From Vitis vinifera (Eukaryota > Streptophyta > Magnoliopsida > Vitales > Vitaceae): a stretch of 64,000 bases of DNA. Position 1 is the stretch's first letter. Each line of letters starts with the position of its first letter. Below, one piece after another: positions 22,341 through 32,680 of the stretch. The stretch spans positions 434,501-498,500 of the forward strand of contig NC_081810.1 in assembly GCF_030704535.1 (NCBI RefSeq), read 5' to 3'. Both the position numbers and the translations under genes were made by a program. The notes below the pieces were generated by a model. The model was not told the DNA's origin and made no database searches. It saw nothing but the letters and a program-made list of their open reading frames with translations.

Positions 22341-25100
22341 ACCAGACTGTTCCAGGTCTTGACCATCTTTGATGGCCATATTGAAAGCTCTGTTTCTTAG
22401 GATAGTGAAGAACTTTGGTGACTAGCATTAGAAAACGACTTTCTTAGTGAATGTGGAATAAACTTGAAAGAGAACTGAAGAAGTGATGGAATATTATAGT
22501 GAGTCATAAATGAAGTGTAATATGTGTAGTTTCATTATGAAGTTTGAGAGAAGTACCATATATTGCATTATCTCAAATAGAAGGATCCCACTTACCAATT
22601 ATGCAGGGCAGTGGTATTCCACCAAACTCTTCTTAATTGCCTGATGTTTTTTTCGGTTCCTATTTATTTTTTGTTATCACTCCAACCCATGTGGAAAGAA
22701 AATGTCCTATTTCTTCTCATAGTCTGTTTCTAAGCAGAGAGGAAAATACCAAGTCATGAATGCTCTGCTGAACATTGCTTCAAACTGGAAATAGGACGAG
22801 GTTTCATTAGTAGATGGTCAGGGAGAAATTAGTCAGAATCAGTTCTCAGTTCTAACAGGACAGTTTTCCTAATAAGGGTGAGCTGCAGAATTGATACTCA
22901 TATCCATATCTACAAGCTACACCAGGGAATGTACTGTTAAATTATTGGGTAAAAGGTCGGTTCAACGAATGAACAGATCATCTGATTCTCAGATTTTCAG
23001 TTGATTACATCTTTATGAACTGAAAATGAGAATGTGGGGGGAATTTTCTAGTCCTAAATTTCCACTGCAATTTGGGACATCGCATATTTTCAAATAGCAT
23101 TTCTAAGCATGCTTTGGCCAAGGTAAACTTGAAGCTCTTATAACACAGACTCACTCTCCCTCTTGGTGGTTCCTCTCTTCTCCTACTTCCTCTTCACTAT
23201 TCTCTTGAGTTTTCTCTCCTCCCAGACATGCCCAAATGTAAAGGAATGCATAGATTCATCACAAATGAGTTTAACCCTCAATTTCTAGACTCTACCCAAT
23301 GGTTAAGAGTCCATGCCATAATTGAACATTTTTTTAAACTTCCTCCCTGCATATAAATTTACCAGCTACAATATTGAGATGAAGGTTTAAATTTGTACAA
23401 GATTTCATAAAGGTCTTCTTTATGAAAATTAAACCTCAGGCATGATCGATGCCAACAATGTTCAATCAGGTGAAGAATTTAAATTGGACTGTTCCAGGTC
23501 TTGACCATCTTTGATGTTCATATTGAAAGCTCTGTTTCTTAGGATGGTGAAGACCTTCGGTGCCTAGCATTAGCAAACAACTTTTTTAGTGAATGTGGAA
23601 TAAACTTGAAAGAGACAACTGAATGAGAATGTGAGGGGAATTTTCTAGTCCTAAATTTCCACTGCAATTTCGGACATTGCGTATTTTCAAATAGCATTTC
23701 TAAGCATGCTTTGGCCAAGATAAACTTGATGTGAGAATGTGAGGGGAATTTTCTAGTCCTAAATTTCCACTGCAATTTGGGACATCGCGTATTTTCAAAT
23801 AGCATTTCTAAGCATGCTTTGGCCAAGATAAACTTGATGCTCTTATAACACAGACTCACTCTCCCTCTTGGTGGTTCCTCTCTTCTCCTACTTCCTCTTC
23901 ACTATTCTCTTGAGTTTTCTCTCCTCTCAGACATGCCCAAATGTAAAGGAATGCACAGATTCATCACAAATGAGTTGAACGCTCAATTTCTAGACTCTAC
24001 CCAATGGTTAAGAGTCCATGCCATAATTGAACATTTTTTAAACTTCCTCCCTGCATATAAATTTACCAGCTACAATATTGAGATGAAGGTTTAAATTTGT
24101 ACAAGATTTCATAAAGGTCTTCTTCATGAAAATTAAACCTCAGGCATGATTGATGCCAACAACGTCGAATCAGGTGAAGAATTTAAATTGGACTGTTCCA
24201 GGTCTTGACCATCTTTGATGTTCATATTGAAAGCTCTGTTTCTTAGGATAGTGAAGACCTTCGGTGCCTAGCATTAGCAAACAACTTTCTTAGTGAATGT
24301 GGAATAAACTTGAAAGAGACAACTGAAGAAGTGAATGGAATACTATAGTCAAGTCATAAATGAAGTGTAATATGTATAGTTTCATTATGAAGTTTGAGAA
24401 AAGTACCAATATTCCATTGAAAAAATTGAGAGTGTAGGAAGTTGAGGAGACAGTGGAACAACAAGGTCAGCTACAACTGTTGCATAATCTCAAAAATTTG
24501 AGAAGGATCCCACTTTCCAATTATGCAAGGCAGTGGTATTCCACCAAACTCTGCTTAATTGCCTGGTATTTTGTTTAGTCATAACCAGTTTTCAGCTATA
24601 ACAGGACATTTTTCCTAATAAGGGCAAGCTGCAGAATTGATACTCATATCCGTATCTTCAGGCTACACCAGGGAATGTACTGTTGTCAAATTGTTAGGGC
24701 CCAAATTATTGGGTAAAGGGTCGGTTCAACGAATGAACAGAGCAACTGGTTCTCAGATTTTCCGTTGATTACACATCTTTATGAACTGAAAATGAGAATG
24801 TGAGGGGAATTTTCTAGTCCTTCTGGAATTTGGGACATTGCATATTTTCAAATAGCATTTCTAAGCATGCTTTGAAGTTTGGCCAAAATAAACTTGAGGC
24901 CCTTATAGCACAGACTCGCTCTACCTCTTGGCGGTTCCTCTCTTCTCCTGCTTCCTCTTCACTTTTCTCTCCTCCCAAACATGGCCAAATGTAGAGAAAT
25001 GCACAAATTCATCACAAATGAGTTGAACCCTCAATTTATAGACTCTACCCAATGATTAAGAGGCCATGGTATAATTGAACATTTTTTTAAACTTCTTCCC
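22298..25100 (+). repeat. RLP-a 3' flank present as three tandem, partly deleted copies
   Basis: The end of the RLP-a coding region plus its 3' flank (GAAGAATTTAAA, then CTGTTCCAGGTCTTGACCAT) starts at about 22298 and returns at about 23441 and 24145. The copies share several hundred bases, including a CT-rich stretch near 23150, 23870 and 24930. Copy 1 carries about 340 bp missing from copy 2. Inside copy 2 a segment of about 107 bp is itself duplicated head to tail (23625-23730 and 23731-23837). No gene lies here; the copies are debris of unequal exchange. Confidence 0.75.
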
Positions 25101-25842
25101 CACATTTAAATTTCCCAGCTACAATATTCAAAAGAAGGTTTAAATTTGTTCAAAATTTCGTAAAGAACTTTATTACCGTATGAAAAAGAATCAGGGTTGT
25201 TACAGTGTTGGAGAAAACTGAATATAAATTGAACACAATGGAAGCTAAAGAAGAAACATGTAGGAAACATGGAAGTGCTTAAGACATTATTTATGCTCAT
25301 CAATAGTGTGATGCACTGAGAACAAAAATAAGGCACTGATAACTTATTTTGCAAAAAGCTTTTACTGTCTTGAAAGCTTGTGCCATAGGAAATAGGACTG
25401 AGAAAGAATGAGTTTCTGGGTAGCCTGGTAATATGATAACACAAACAACAAACAATGTGTGATGTGCCCAACTTATCAGAATATTGAGTTGGTTTGCTCG
25501 TCTCCTTCTGGAGGAGTAAGCAATGTTGAAAACATTAGTTTACAAAAGAGGCCGGCATTTTCCATATTGGCATGACCAAATGAGCCTTTCCAAGCAAGCA
25601 TTAGGCGTAAGGAAGATCAAAGTTACAGGAAAGGGAAAGCTCTGACATTGGATGAGTCGATATGCTTAAGCCGGCCTTGTTATAGGATTTGCTGGTCGAG
25701 TAGAAGGAAAATTAAAAACCTGGGAAGATGCCAAGCAATTGACAATTGACATTTGAGAGCCCAACATCTATGATTTGATTAAGCATATTCTCCCCAGTAG
25801 TTAATACTATTTCACTGGACAAGGAAGGAAACGAACCCAGCA
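25101..25842 (+). other. Upstream region of RLP-b with one copy of the RLP upstream module
   Basis: Positions 25340-25660 match the module found three times upstream of RLP-a (ACATTAGTTT, TTTTCCATATTGGCATGACC, GAAGATCAAAGTTACAGG). The rest is non-coding. An in-frame TAG at 25798-25800 closes the RLP-b frame, and no ATG lies in that frame between it and the signal peptide. Confidence 0.6.
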
Positions 25843-28336
25843 CTGGCCAAGCCAAGCCCACTGCTTCAGTTCTACATCTTCACCTTCTTCTTCCTCTTCT
25901 TCAAGTTGACTTGTCTCTCCTGTCCTGATCACCAAAAACAGGCACTTCTCCAATTCAAGTCCTCCATCCTTGCTATTGGTTATACACTTCGGGACTTCGA
26001 CTCATGGAACGACTCTAGTTCAAGTTGTTGTCTTTGGAATCTAGTCACCTGCAGCTCCCTTACAAATTCAATTTCAAGACCTATTACTGGCCTCTATCTC
26101 TCCTTTTTCATATCTGTGTCTCCAAAGTACCTGGTGCCTTCCACTGTCTTGGCCCCGCTCTTTTGGATTACAAGCTTGATGGAGCTTGACATCTCCCTAA
26201 ATGGCATACAAGGTCAAATCCCAGCACTTGGGTCTGCTAATCTCAGCAAATTGGTTTACCTCAATATGATGGAGAACAAATTCAATGGACCCATTCCTCC
26301 TCAAATATTTCACTTAGAATATCTTCAGCATCTGGATTTGAGTACTAATTCCCTTGAAGGTAGCCTAGCTCCTGACGTGGGCTCTTTTTCGGAACTTACA
26401 GGTACTGAGGTTGAATAACAATTTTCTCTATGGAAAAGTCCCTGAACAGATTAGAAACCTCACAAAGTTGCAAGAGTTGTCACTCGCAGGTAACAAATTT
26501 TCGGATGGTATTCCTTTTTCCATTTTGTATTTGAAAGAATTGGTAGTATTAGACTTGCGTGACAATGTTTTGTCCATGGAAATTCCCACCGACATTGGAA
26601 ATTTATCCAACATCTCTGTTTTGAAATTGAGTAACAACCAGTTGACTGGTGGAATCCCCTCATCAATGCAAAAACTGAGCAAGTTGGGAACACTTTACTT
26701 AGAAAACAACATGCTCACTGGAGACATTCCATCCTGGTTGTTCCATTTTGAAGGCTTGAAGGACTTGGATCTTGGAGGAAACCATCTGAAGTGGAATAAC
26801 AGTGTGACCCTAGTACCCAAGTGTATGCTGTATCAATTATCTCTCAAGTCACTCGGTCTTGCAGGAAAAATTCCAGATTGGACTTCTACACAAAAGACTC
26901 TTGATATTCTGGATTTGAGTGACAACCAGCTCCAAGGAACACTTCCACAGTGGCTTGTTGAAATGGGACTTAGAGGCATACTTCTATCAGATAATGAACT
27001 TACAGGTTCTCTTCCACCTCTTCTTTTTTCTCGAGTAAGACCTATAAGAGTCATTGATCTCTCTAGGAACAATTTCTTTGGAGAGTTGCCCGAAATCATT
27101 GGAAATGCAAGGTCGCTTAATATTCTTATGTTGGCTGGGAACAACTTTTCTGGCCCTATTCCTCAATCCATTGCTGAGATTCCTCACCTGCTACTGTTGG
27201 ACTTGTCCAAGAACAGATTTTCTGGCAACACTTTCCCTGTTTTTGATCCTAAAGGATGGCTTACTTATGTCGATTTATCTTCCAATGAATTCTCAGGAGA
27301 GGTTCCAATGACCTTTTCTCAGGCTACTAGAGTTCTTGCATTGGGAGGAAATAAGTTTTCTGGGGGCTTGCCTTGGAACATGACAAGGTTGAGCAATCTT
27401 GAACGCCTTGAACTTCAAGACAACAATATTTCAGGTGAATTGCCAAAATTTCTGTGTCAAATCTCCACCCTGCGAGTGTTGAGCCTACGAAACAACTCTC
27501 TTCAAGGTTTAATCCCTGAAACTATTTTAAACTTCAGCAACCTCCGAATTCTTGATATCTCAAGCAACAACCTAATTGGAGAAATCCCCACAGGGTTTGG
27601 TAATCTTGTTGGAATGATTGAAGTACCAAATCCTCTATCTTCAATGTTTTATACAGTAAGCCTTATATTATCGAACCCGTCTTGGAGCTATGAAGTTGAT
27701 TTCTCTCTTGGGTTTAGGGACTTGATAGTGAACTGGAAGAAGTCAAGACAAGGTCTCTCCAGCCAAAGTCTTAATATATACACTTTGTTAGACTTATCAA
27801 ATAACCAACTCTCTGGTAAAATTCCAGCCTCACTAGGTGCCCTTGAGGCCTTGAAGCTACTCAACATTTCTTACAACAAACTCTCAGGGAAGATACCAGA
27901 AAGTTTTGGTGATATAAAGAATCTAGAGAGTTTGGACTTGTCCCACAACCAACTCTCTGGTTCAATTCCTCAGACCCTGACAAAGCTGCAACAACTTACT
28001 ATTTTAGATGTGAACAACAATCAGCTGACAGGTCGGATTCCGGTTGGCGTCCAAATGGACACAATGCTGGATCCAAATTACTATGCCAACAACAGTGGGT
28101 TGTGTGGTACGCAAATTCATGTGCCATGTCCTGAAGATAAGTCAGCAGCACCAAAGCCGCAGGAGCATGATAACAAGGAGCTGTGGTTTTTGTGGGAAGG
28201 TGTGGCGATTGGGTACCCAGTTGGCTTCTTGTTAACTATAGGAATCACATTTCTTATAGGCTATTTTTCCCCACCAACCCCTCCAAACAACCGCCACCGC
28301 TCACACTCACATAGAGCGATTAGGCAAAGAATTTAA
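25843..28336 (+). pseudogene. RLP-b: LRR receptor-like protein without ATG and with a +1 frameshift
   Basis: Closest in plan to RLP-a: signal peptide, cap (CPDHQKQALLQFKSS), LRRs, island (GFRDLIVNWKKSRQGLS), NNSGLCG cap, transmembrane helix and basic tail. There are two lesions. First, where RLP-a has ACTATGGCC, this copy has CACTGGCC, so the initiator is CTG at 25843, with G at -3 and G at +4. Second, the T run at 26385-26389 has one base too many, which shifts the frame and ends the first part at 26418. The second part is open from 26411 to 28336 and otherwise complete. Losing one T would restore the LRR frame. Few other defects are visible, so inactivation looks recent; CTG initiation is possible but would not cure the frameshift. 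Confidence 0.85.
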
Positions 28337-29081
28337 ACAAGAAAATTCCAAGACTTTACAAGCTGCAAATTTCCAATAGGATGGTGAAGACCTTTGGTCA
28401 AAGTGTAGGCATTGTATCAAGTATACTTCGGGAATACAGTGGTCAATCATAAATGAAGTGCATCTTGCATGTAAACCTAGCTAGTATCAACATATATAGG
28501 ATATTATTACATGTGTTTTCCTTATCTAAATTCAAGTAATTTAAAAGACTCACTTTGTATGCTTTCCTTAAGGTGAACAAAGCTATTCTTCTTTTATAAT
28601 TAATCAACTTCTTAAATACATAATAATGTTTCAGCCATTCTTAATATTGATTTTGGATTTAGCAAAAAGCTAATACTCTCTTGAGGGCCAGTGGCATAGG
28701 AAGTAGGACTGGGAGAGAATGGGTTTCTGGGTAGCCGTGCGCCAATATGAAGATTTAGTTTGCTGATATTCTAGTCCTATGTATATATATAGGAGTAAGC
28801 AAGTACTAGCTAGGCATAAGGAAGATGAGAGTCCAGTGGAATATATGTTTTAATGGTAAATGTTGTGTGCCTACATTGTAATGCTGATGACTCCAAGAAT
28901 GAAATCTTTAATTAAATTAATTAAAAAGAGACTGAAAATTACAACATTGGATATATAAGATCATATCCTTAAGCTGGCCTTATTATCAGATTTTCCATTC
29001 AAGAATATGTATATCTTTCTATAAATTGATAAGGCATATTCCAGAGCATGCTCACTTTATACTATTTATTCAATATGGAAG
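28337..29081. other. Spacer between RLP-b and RLP-c
   Basis: Non-coding. Positions 28640-28860 contain a shortened, diverged copy of the RLP upstream module (GCATAGGAAGTAGGACTG, TTTCTGGGTAGCC, AAGCAAGTACTAG). Nothing else is recognised. Confidence 0.5.
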
Positions 29082-29430
29082 ATGGCCAAGACGAGCCAAG
29101 CCTGTTGAGTGCTGATTGGATCCATTTTCATCGTCTTCTTCATCTTCCCTTGTCTCTCTTGTCCTGAATACCAAAAGCAAACCCTTCTCCAGTTCAAATC
29201 CTCCCTTCTTGCTATTAACTCTTCATTGGATACCTTTGACTCATGGAATTCAAGTACAAGTCGTTGTCTATGGGATTTGGTCTCATGCAATTCTCCTTCA
29301 AGCACTGTGATTGGTCTCGATCTCTCAGACCTTAATTTCATGCCATATGAACGCCCATTGTTGCCTTCTGTCATCTTGGCACCGCTCTTTTGGATCAAAA
29401 GCTTGAAGGAGCTTGACGTCTCCTACGCCC
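29082..29430 (+). pseudogene. RLP-c: N-terminal stub of an LRR receptor-like protein
   Basis: The ATG at 29082 is in frame with a typical RLP signal peptide and LRRNT cap (IFPCLSCPEYQKQTLLQFKS). Codon 9 is TGA (29106-29108), so translation from this ATG stops at once. The homology runs to about 29425 (LKELDVS), where the first LRR is cut by the start of a Copia-type LTR. A degraded RLP C-terminus beyond the retroelement (32405-32680) may be the other end of the same gene, but most LRRs are missing. Confidence 0.8.
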
Positions 29431-29826
29431 ATTGTTGTTGTGCCCTCTCTGAATAATAGTCTTTATTCTATTTCTAGCTGGAAGGTTGTTATAGAAGGCT
29501 TTTATTCAGTGTGATGCAAGTGTAAGAAAAACACGGTTTCACAACTAGGTTTTCTAGTGCTCTGTTTTAAGCCAAAAACAGGGGGTTGTAAAGGGGGCGG
29601 TATGCTGAAAGGGCTGAGTACGGGTTGTGTTGTAACATTTTTTCTCTCTAGTGGATTGGTTCTTCTATTGCTCTCATGTATGTAGGCTTGGGAAAGCTGA
29701 ACCGCGTAAATCCTCCTGTTATGCTCTTTGTCATTTGCTTTTCTTTCTCATTAGATCATTGATTGTTTGTTCATTGAGAAGCATCATTTTCTTTCTAGTT
29801 TTTAACAAATTGGTATCAGAGCTTAG

Positions 29827-30540
29827 TTGATGTTTAAGATGAGATCAATTAAGAGTGAGATCAAAAGATTCACCGGGAAAAATGATTTCAATGTTTGGAG
29901 AATGAAGATGAAAGTTATTCTGTTTCAACAAGGAGCGAAAGATGCATTGAAGGATGAATCGGAGCTACCGGTCACCATGATGGCAAAAGAGATGAGAAAG
30001 CTTACCATTTGATCATTCTAGTTCTTAGAGATAAAGCTCTTAGAAGAAACTATAATTGAGGGTGTTCGGAACAAGCTTGAGCTACTAACTTTATATGGAG
30101 AACTCACTTTCAAACAGGTTATATTTGAAAGAAAGACTCTATGGATTTAAGATGTAGGAAGATAGATCAATTGCAGATAAGCTTGATCATTTTGCTAAAA
30201 TTGTGCTTGAGATGTCTAATATAGGCATCGAAGTGGATGATGAAGATAAGGCAGTCTTGGTGTTGAACTCTTTGCCTAGTTCGTATTCCAGCTTCAAGGA
30301 AACTATGAAGTATGGTAGGAAAACCTTAACACTTGAAGAAGTTCAAAATGGAGAAGGCTTGTTTATCAAGGGAAGGTCAGATAAGAGAAACAACAAAGGA
30401 AAGGCTTCATCATGGTCCAAATCTCATGGCAAAAGGAGGCATCCAAGGAAGAAGGTAATGCTACAATGGTTTCAGATGGTTATGACTTTGTTGAAGTTTT
30501 GACTATTACCACTAAAAACACGGAGAAAGAATGGGTTTTG
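29827..30540 (+). pseudogene. Copia gag remnant
   Basis: Broken frames encode a UBN2-type Copia gag: RFTGKNDFNVWRMKMK at the start, a central portion around 30203 (VLVLNSLPSSYSSFKETM), and a basic Lys/Arg stretch where the zinc knuckle would follow. Stops near 30010 and 30150 interrupt it. Confidence 0.75.
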
Positions 30541-30559
30541 TCCAACAAGAACTTATTTA

Positions 30560-30880
30560 TGTGATTACCAAAAATTAAATGGAGGTAGTGTTTATTTGTA
30601 TAAGAATAGTAAAAATCAGGTCTACTGATGGGACAGTTAGGTTCCTAAGAAATGTGCCACATGTACCTGATCTTAAGAGAAATTTAACATCTCTTGGGGT
30701 GTTAGATGATGCTAGATACTGGTTTAAAGCTGAAAATGGTTCTTTGAAGGCGTTAAAAGGATCTTTGGTGATCTTTAAGGCTGATAAGATAAATGGGTTT
30801 TACTTTTTGCAGGAGGAGATTCTAAATGATTCTACAAATGTGGCTGTTAGCACTATTTCAAAAAACACTAAGCTATGACA
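30560..30880 (+). pseudogene. Copia GAG-pre-integrase remnant
   Basis: The open stretch contains VRFLRNVPHVPDLKRNLTSL and later INGFYFLQ, the usual order just before the integrase zinc-binding region. A stop precedes it, and the next element interrupts the sequence soon after its end. Confidence 0.75.
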
Positions 30881-30916
30881 TCTCATCATAGAGGGTTATA
30901 GGAAATTGTTAAGTAA

Positions 30917-31804
30917 GGGCTTTTAGAATCGGACCGGTCATTGAACCGGAAAAGTTATCGATTCATGGTTCACTGGTCGGATCAACGGTCGAACCGGTGA
31001 TGTCATAAATATATAATTTATAAATTATTAAAATTTAAAATAATTATAAAAATAAAAATAATAATTTATATATTATTTAAAAATTAAAATTTCATTTTTT
31101 GAAAATAAAAAAATTAGTTTCAAATTTAAAATTTAAATTAAAATCATAATTTTAATTTTAATTTTAAATTTTAAATTTTAAAATTCATTTTTAAATAAAT
31201 ACTTATTTTAAAATCAGAAATTTATTTAAAATTGTAATGTTTTCATTAATTTAAATTAAAATCATAAGTTTTAAACATGAAGTAAAATAAATAAATATAA
31301 AATAAAATAAATAATAGTGAGATGAGGTAAAAAATAATTAAAAAAAAAAATCTTGAAGAAGGGAGGAGAGGGTTGAGCAAAAAGGGGAATAGTTTTTCCA
31401 GCTTAGGGGTTCTAGTGGGGTTGTTGGGGGGAGATGGGGGTTTTCCAGCAACATAGGGTGGGAAAAGGGGGGGTTGGTTTTTTCAGCGCGGGGTGTGGGC
31501 GACGGGCAAAAAAAAAGGCTTTTCTAGCAATGGGGGTTCTAAAAAGAAAAAAAAGGGAAGCTTTTCTAGTGGGGAGAGGGGGGGTTCCAGCGGGGTCGTA
31601 GGGGTCTTGCCGATGGGGAACGACGATAGTGGAAAAAAAAAAAAAAAGTTGAACCGAATAGTTCAAAGGGAGCCGTTTGGTTCGCCGGTCAGACCACCGG
31701 TTTAACTAGTCCAATTTCGATCCGACCACTTTCCGGTCCAATTGACCGAATCAGATTGGAACCGTGACCGGTCGGTGGTTCAACTGGTCCGATTTTTAAA
31801 ACCA
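30917..31804. mobile_element. ACCGGT-rich terminal-inverted-repeat element nested in the Copia element
   Basis: The left end (GGCTTTTAGAATCGGACC) and right end (GGTCCGATTTTTAAAACC) are imperfect inverted repeats. Both subterminal regions are packed with ACCGGT, GGTTC and GAACC motifs. The centre is very AT-rich (31010-31330), then G-rich (31360-31660). No transposase frame is seen. It sits between the GAG-pre-integrase and integrase parts of the Copia element, so it inserted later. The target duplication is ambiguous; CTTTTAG occurs at both edges but overlaps the inverted repeats. Confidence 0.6.
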
Positions 31805-31809
31805 TACTT

Positions 31810-32290
31810 TTAGGCAATGACAAGATTAAAGATTTGGAATTTTGTGAACATTACATTTATGGAAAAGCTCACAAGGTGAAGTTCAGTCATGCAATCCATA
31901 TATAGAACCAAACAAACTTTGGATTATGTGTACATTCAAATTTATGGGGACATTTCTCATGGCAGCAACAAGTACTTTCTTACCATAATTGATGATTGTT
32001 CACGAAGGGTATGGGTGTGTTTGTTGAAACACAAGAATGAGGCATTCAATAGGTTCAAGACATGGAAAAATCTTATTAAGAATCAAACCAATAAAAGAGT
32101 TAAACATCTTAGAACAAATAATGGACTTGAATATTGCAATGAAAAAGTTTGATGATCATTGCAAAATTCATGGCATAGTTTAACATAAAACAGTGAGAAA
32201 ACCCCTCAGCAAAATGGCTTAGTTGAGAGAATGAATAGAACCCTTTTAGAAAGGGTGAAGTGCATATTATCAAATCCAATGGGTGAAGTC
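31810..32290 (+). pseudogene. Copia integrase remnant
   Basis: Fragments in the + frames: a pre-core segment (HKVKFSHAIH), the catalytic core around YFLTIIDDCSRRVWV, a K-HLRTNNGLEY stretch where active copies have RSDNGxE, and then QQNGLVERMNRTLLER. The core motif lacks the usual Asp before Asn-Gly, and frame breaks occur near 32150, so no active enzyme is possible. The downstream reverse transcriptase is absent. Confidence 0.8.
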
Positions 32291-32404
32291 AAGAACCTTT
32301 TTCTTTATCCAATATGGGATATTACAATATACCATTTGGGACAACCTATTATTAACCATACAGACACGTTATAAAGTCGTGAAGGTCTTTAGGTGTAGAA
32401 TTGA

Positions 32405-32680
32405 CAATATAACATGTCATTACATCATGTCCTTACATCATGTCCTAAAAATCAATCACCACTATCAAAGCCACAAAAACATGATAACAAGTAGTGGTTT
32501 TGATGGAAAGAGATATGGATAGGGATAGAGATAGGGATTGGATACCCACTTTGTTTCATGCTACAAATAGTAATCATCTTCTATGTTGACTATTTTAGTC
32601 TCACCACCTTCAAACAACCATCGTGGTAGTCATAGTCACCCACAGCACCACTCAATGAAGCAATGGATTTGAACTAGAAT
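32405..32680 (+). pseudogene. Degraded RLP C-terminal relic, copy 1
   Basis: Several frames together match the RLP tail: CATGTCCTAAA (the CPED cap), CACAAAAACATGATAACAAG (the HDNK juxtamembrane stretch), GGGATTGGATACCCA (GIGYP of the transmembrane start), then CAACCATCGTGGTAG and AATGAAGCAATGG (the basic tail). Frameshifts and stops are frequent. A sister relic lies at 41745-41990. Confidence 0.7.

Larger units (their letters stand above)
29433..32310 (+). mobile_element. Defective Ty1/Copia retrotransposon
   Basis: A 5' LTR of about 375 bp (29433-29807, TG...CA) is followed by TGGTATCAGAGC at 29811-29822, the initiator-Met tRNA primer-binding site usual for plant Copia elements. Then come gag-like fragments (29830-30540), a GAG-pre-integrase segment (30560-30880), an inserted inverted-repeat element, and integrase fragments (31810-32290). 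Protease cannot be made out. Reverse transcriptase, RNase H, the polypurine tract and the 3' LTR are absent. Multiple stops and frameshifts mean it is long dead. It ends the RLP-c homology at its left edge. Confidence 0.85.

Noticed and set aside
23539-23859. Minus-strand frame with an internal protein repeat
   Set aside because: The repeat simply reflects the 107-bp DNA tandem at 23625-23837 in a non-coding RLP 3' flank.
31493-31705. Lys/Gly-rich open frame
   Set aside because: Low-complexity frame in the G-rich core of a non-autonomous element; no conserved domain.
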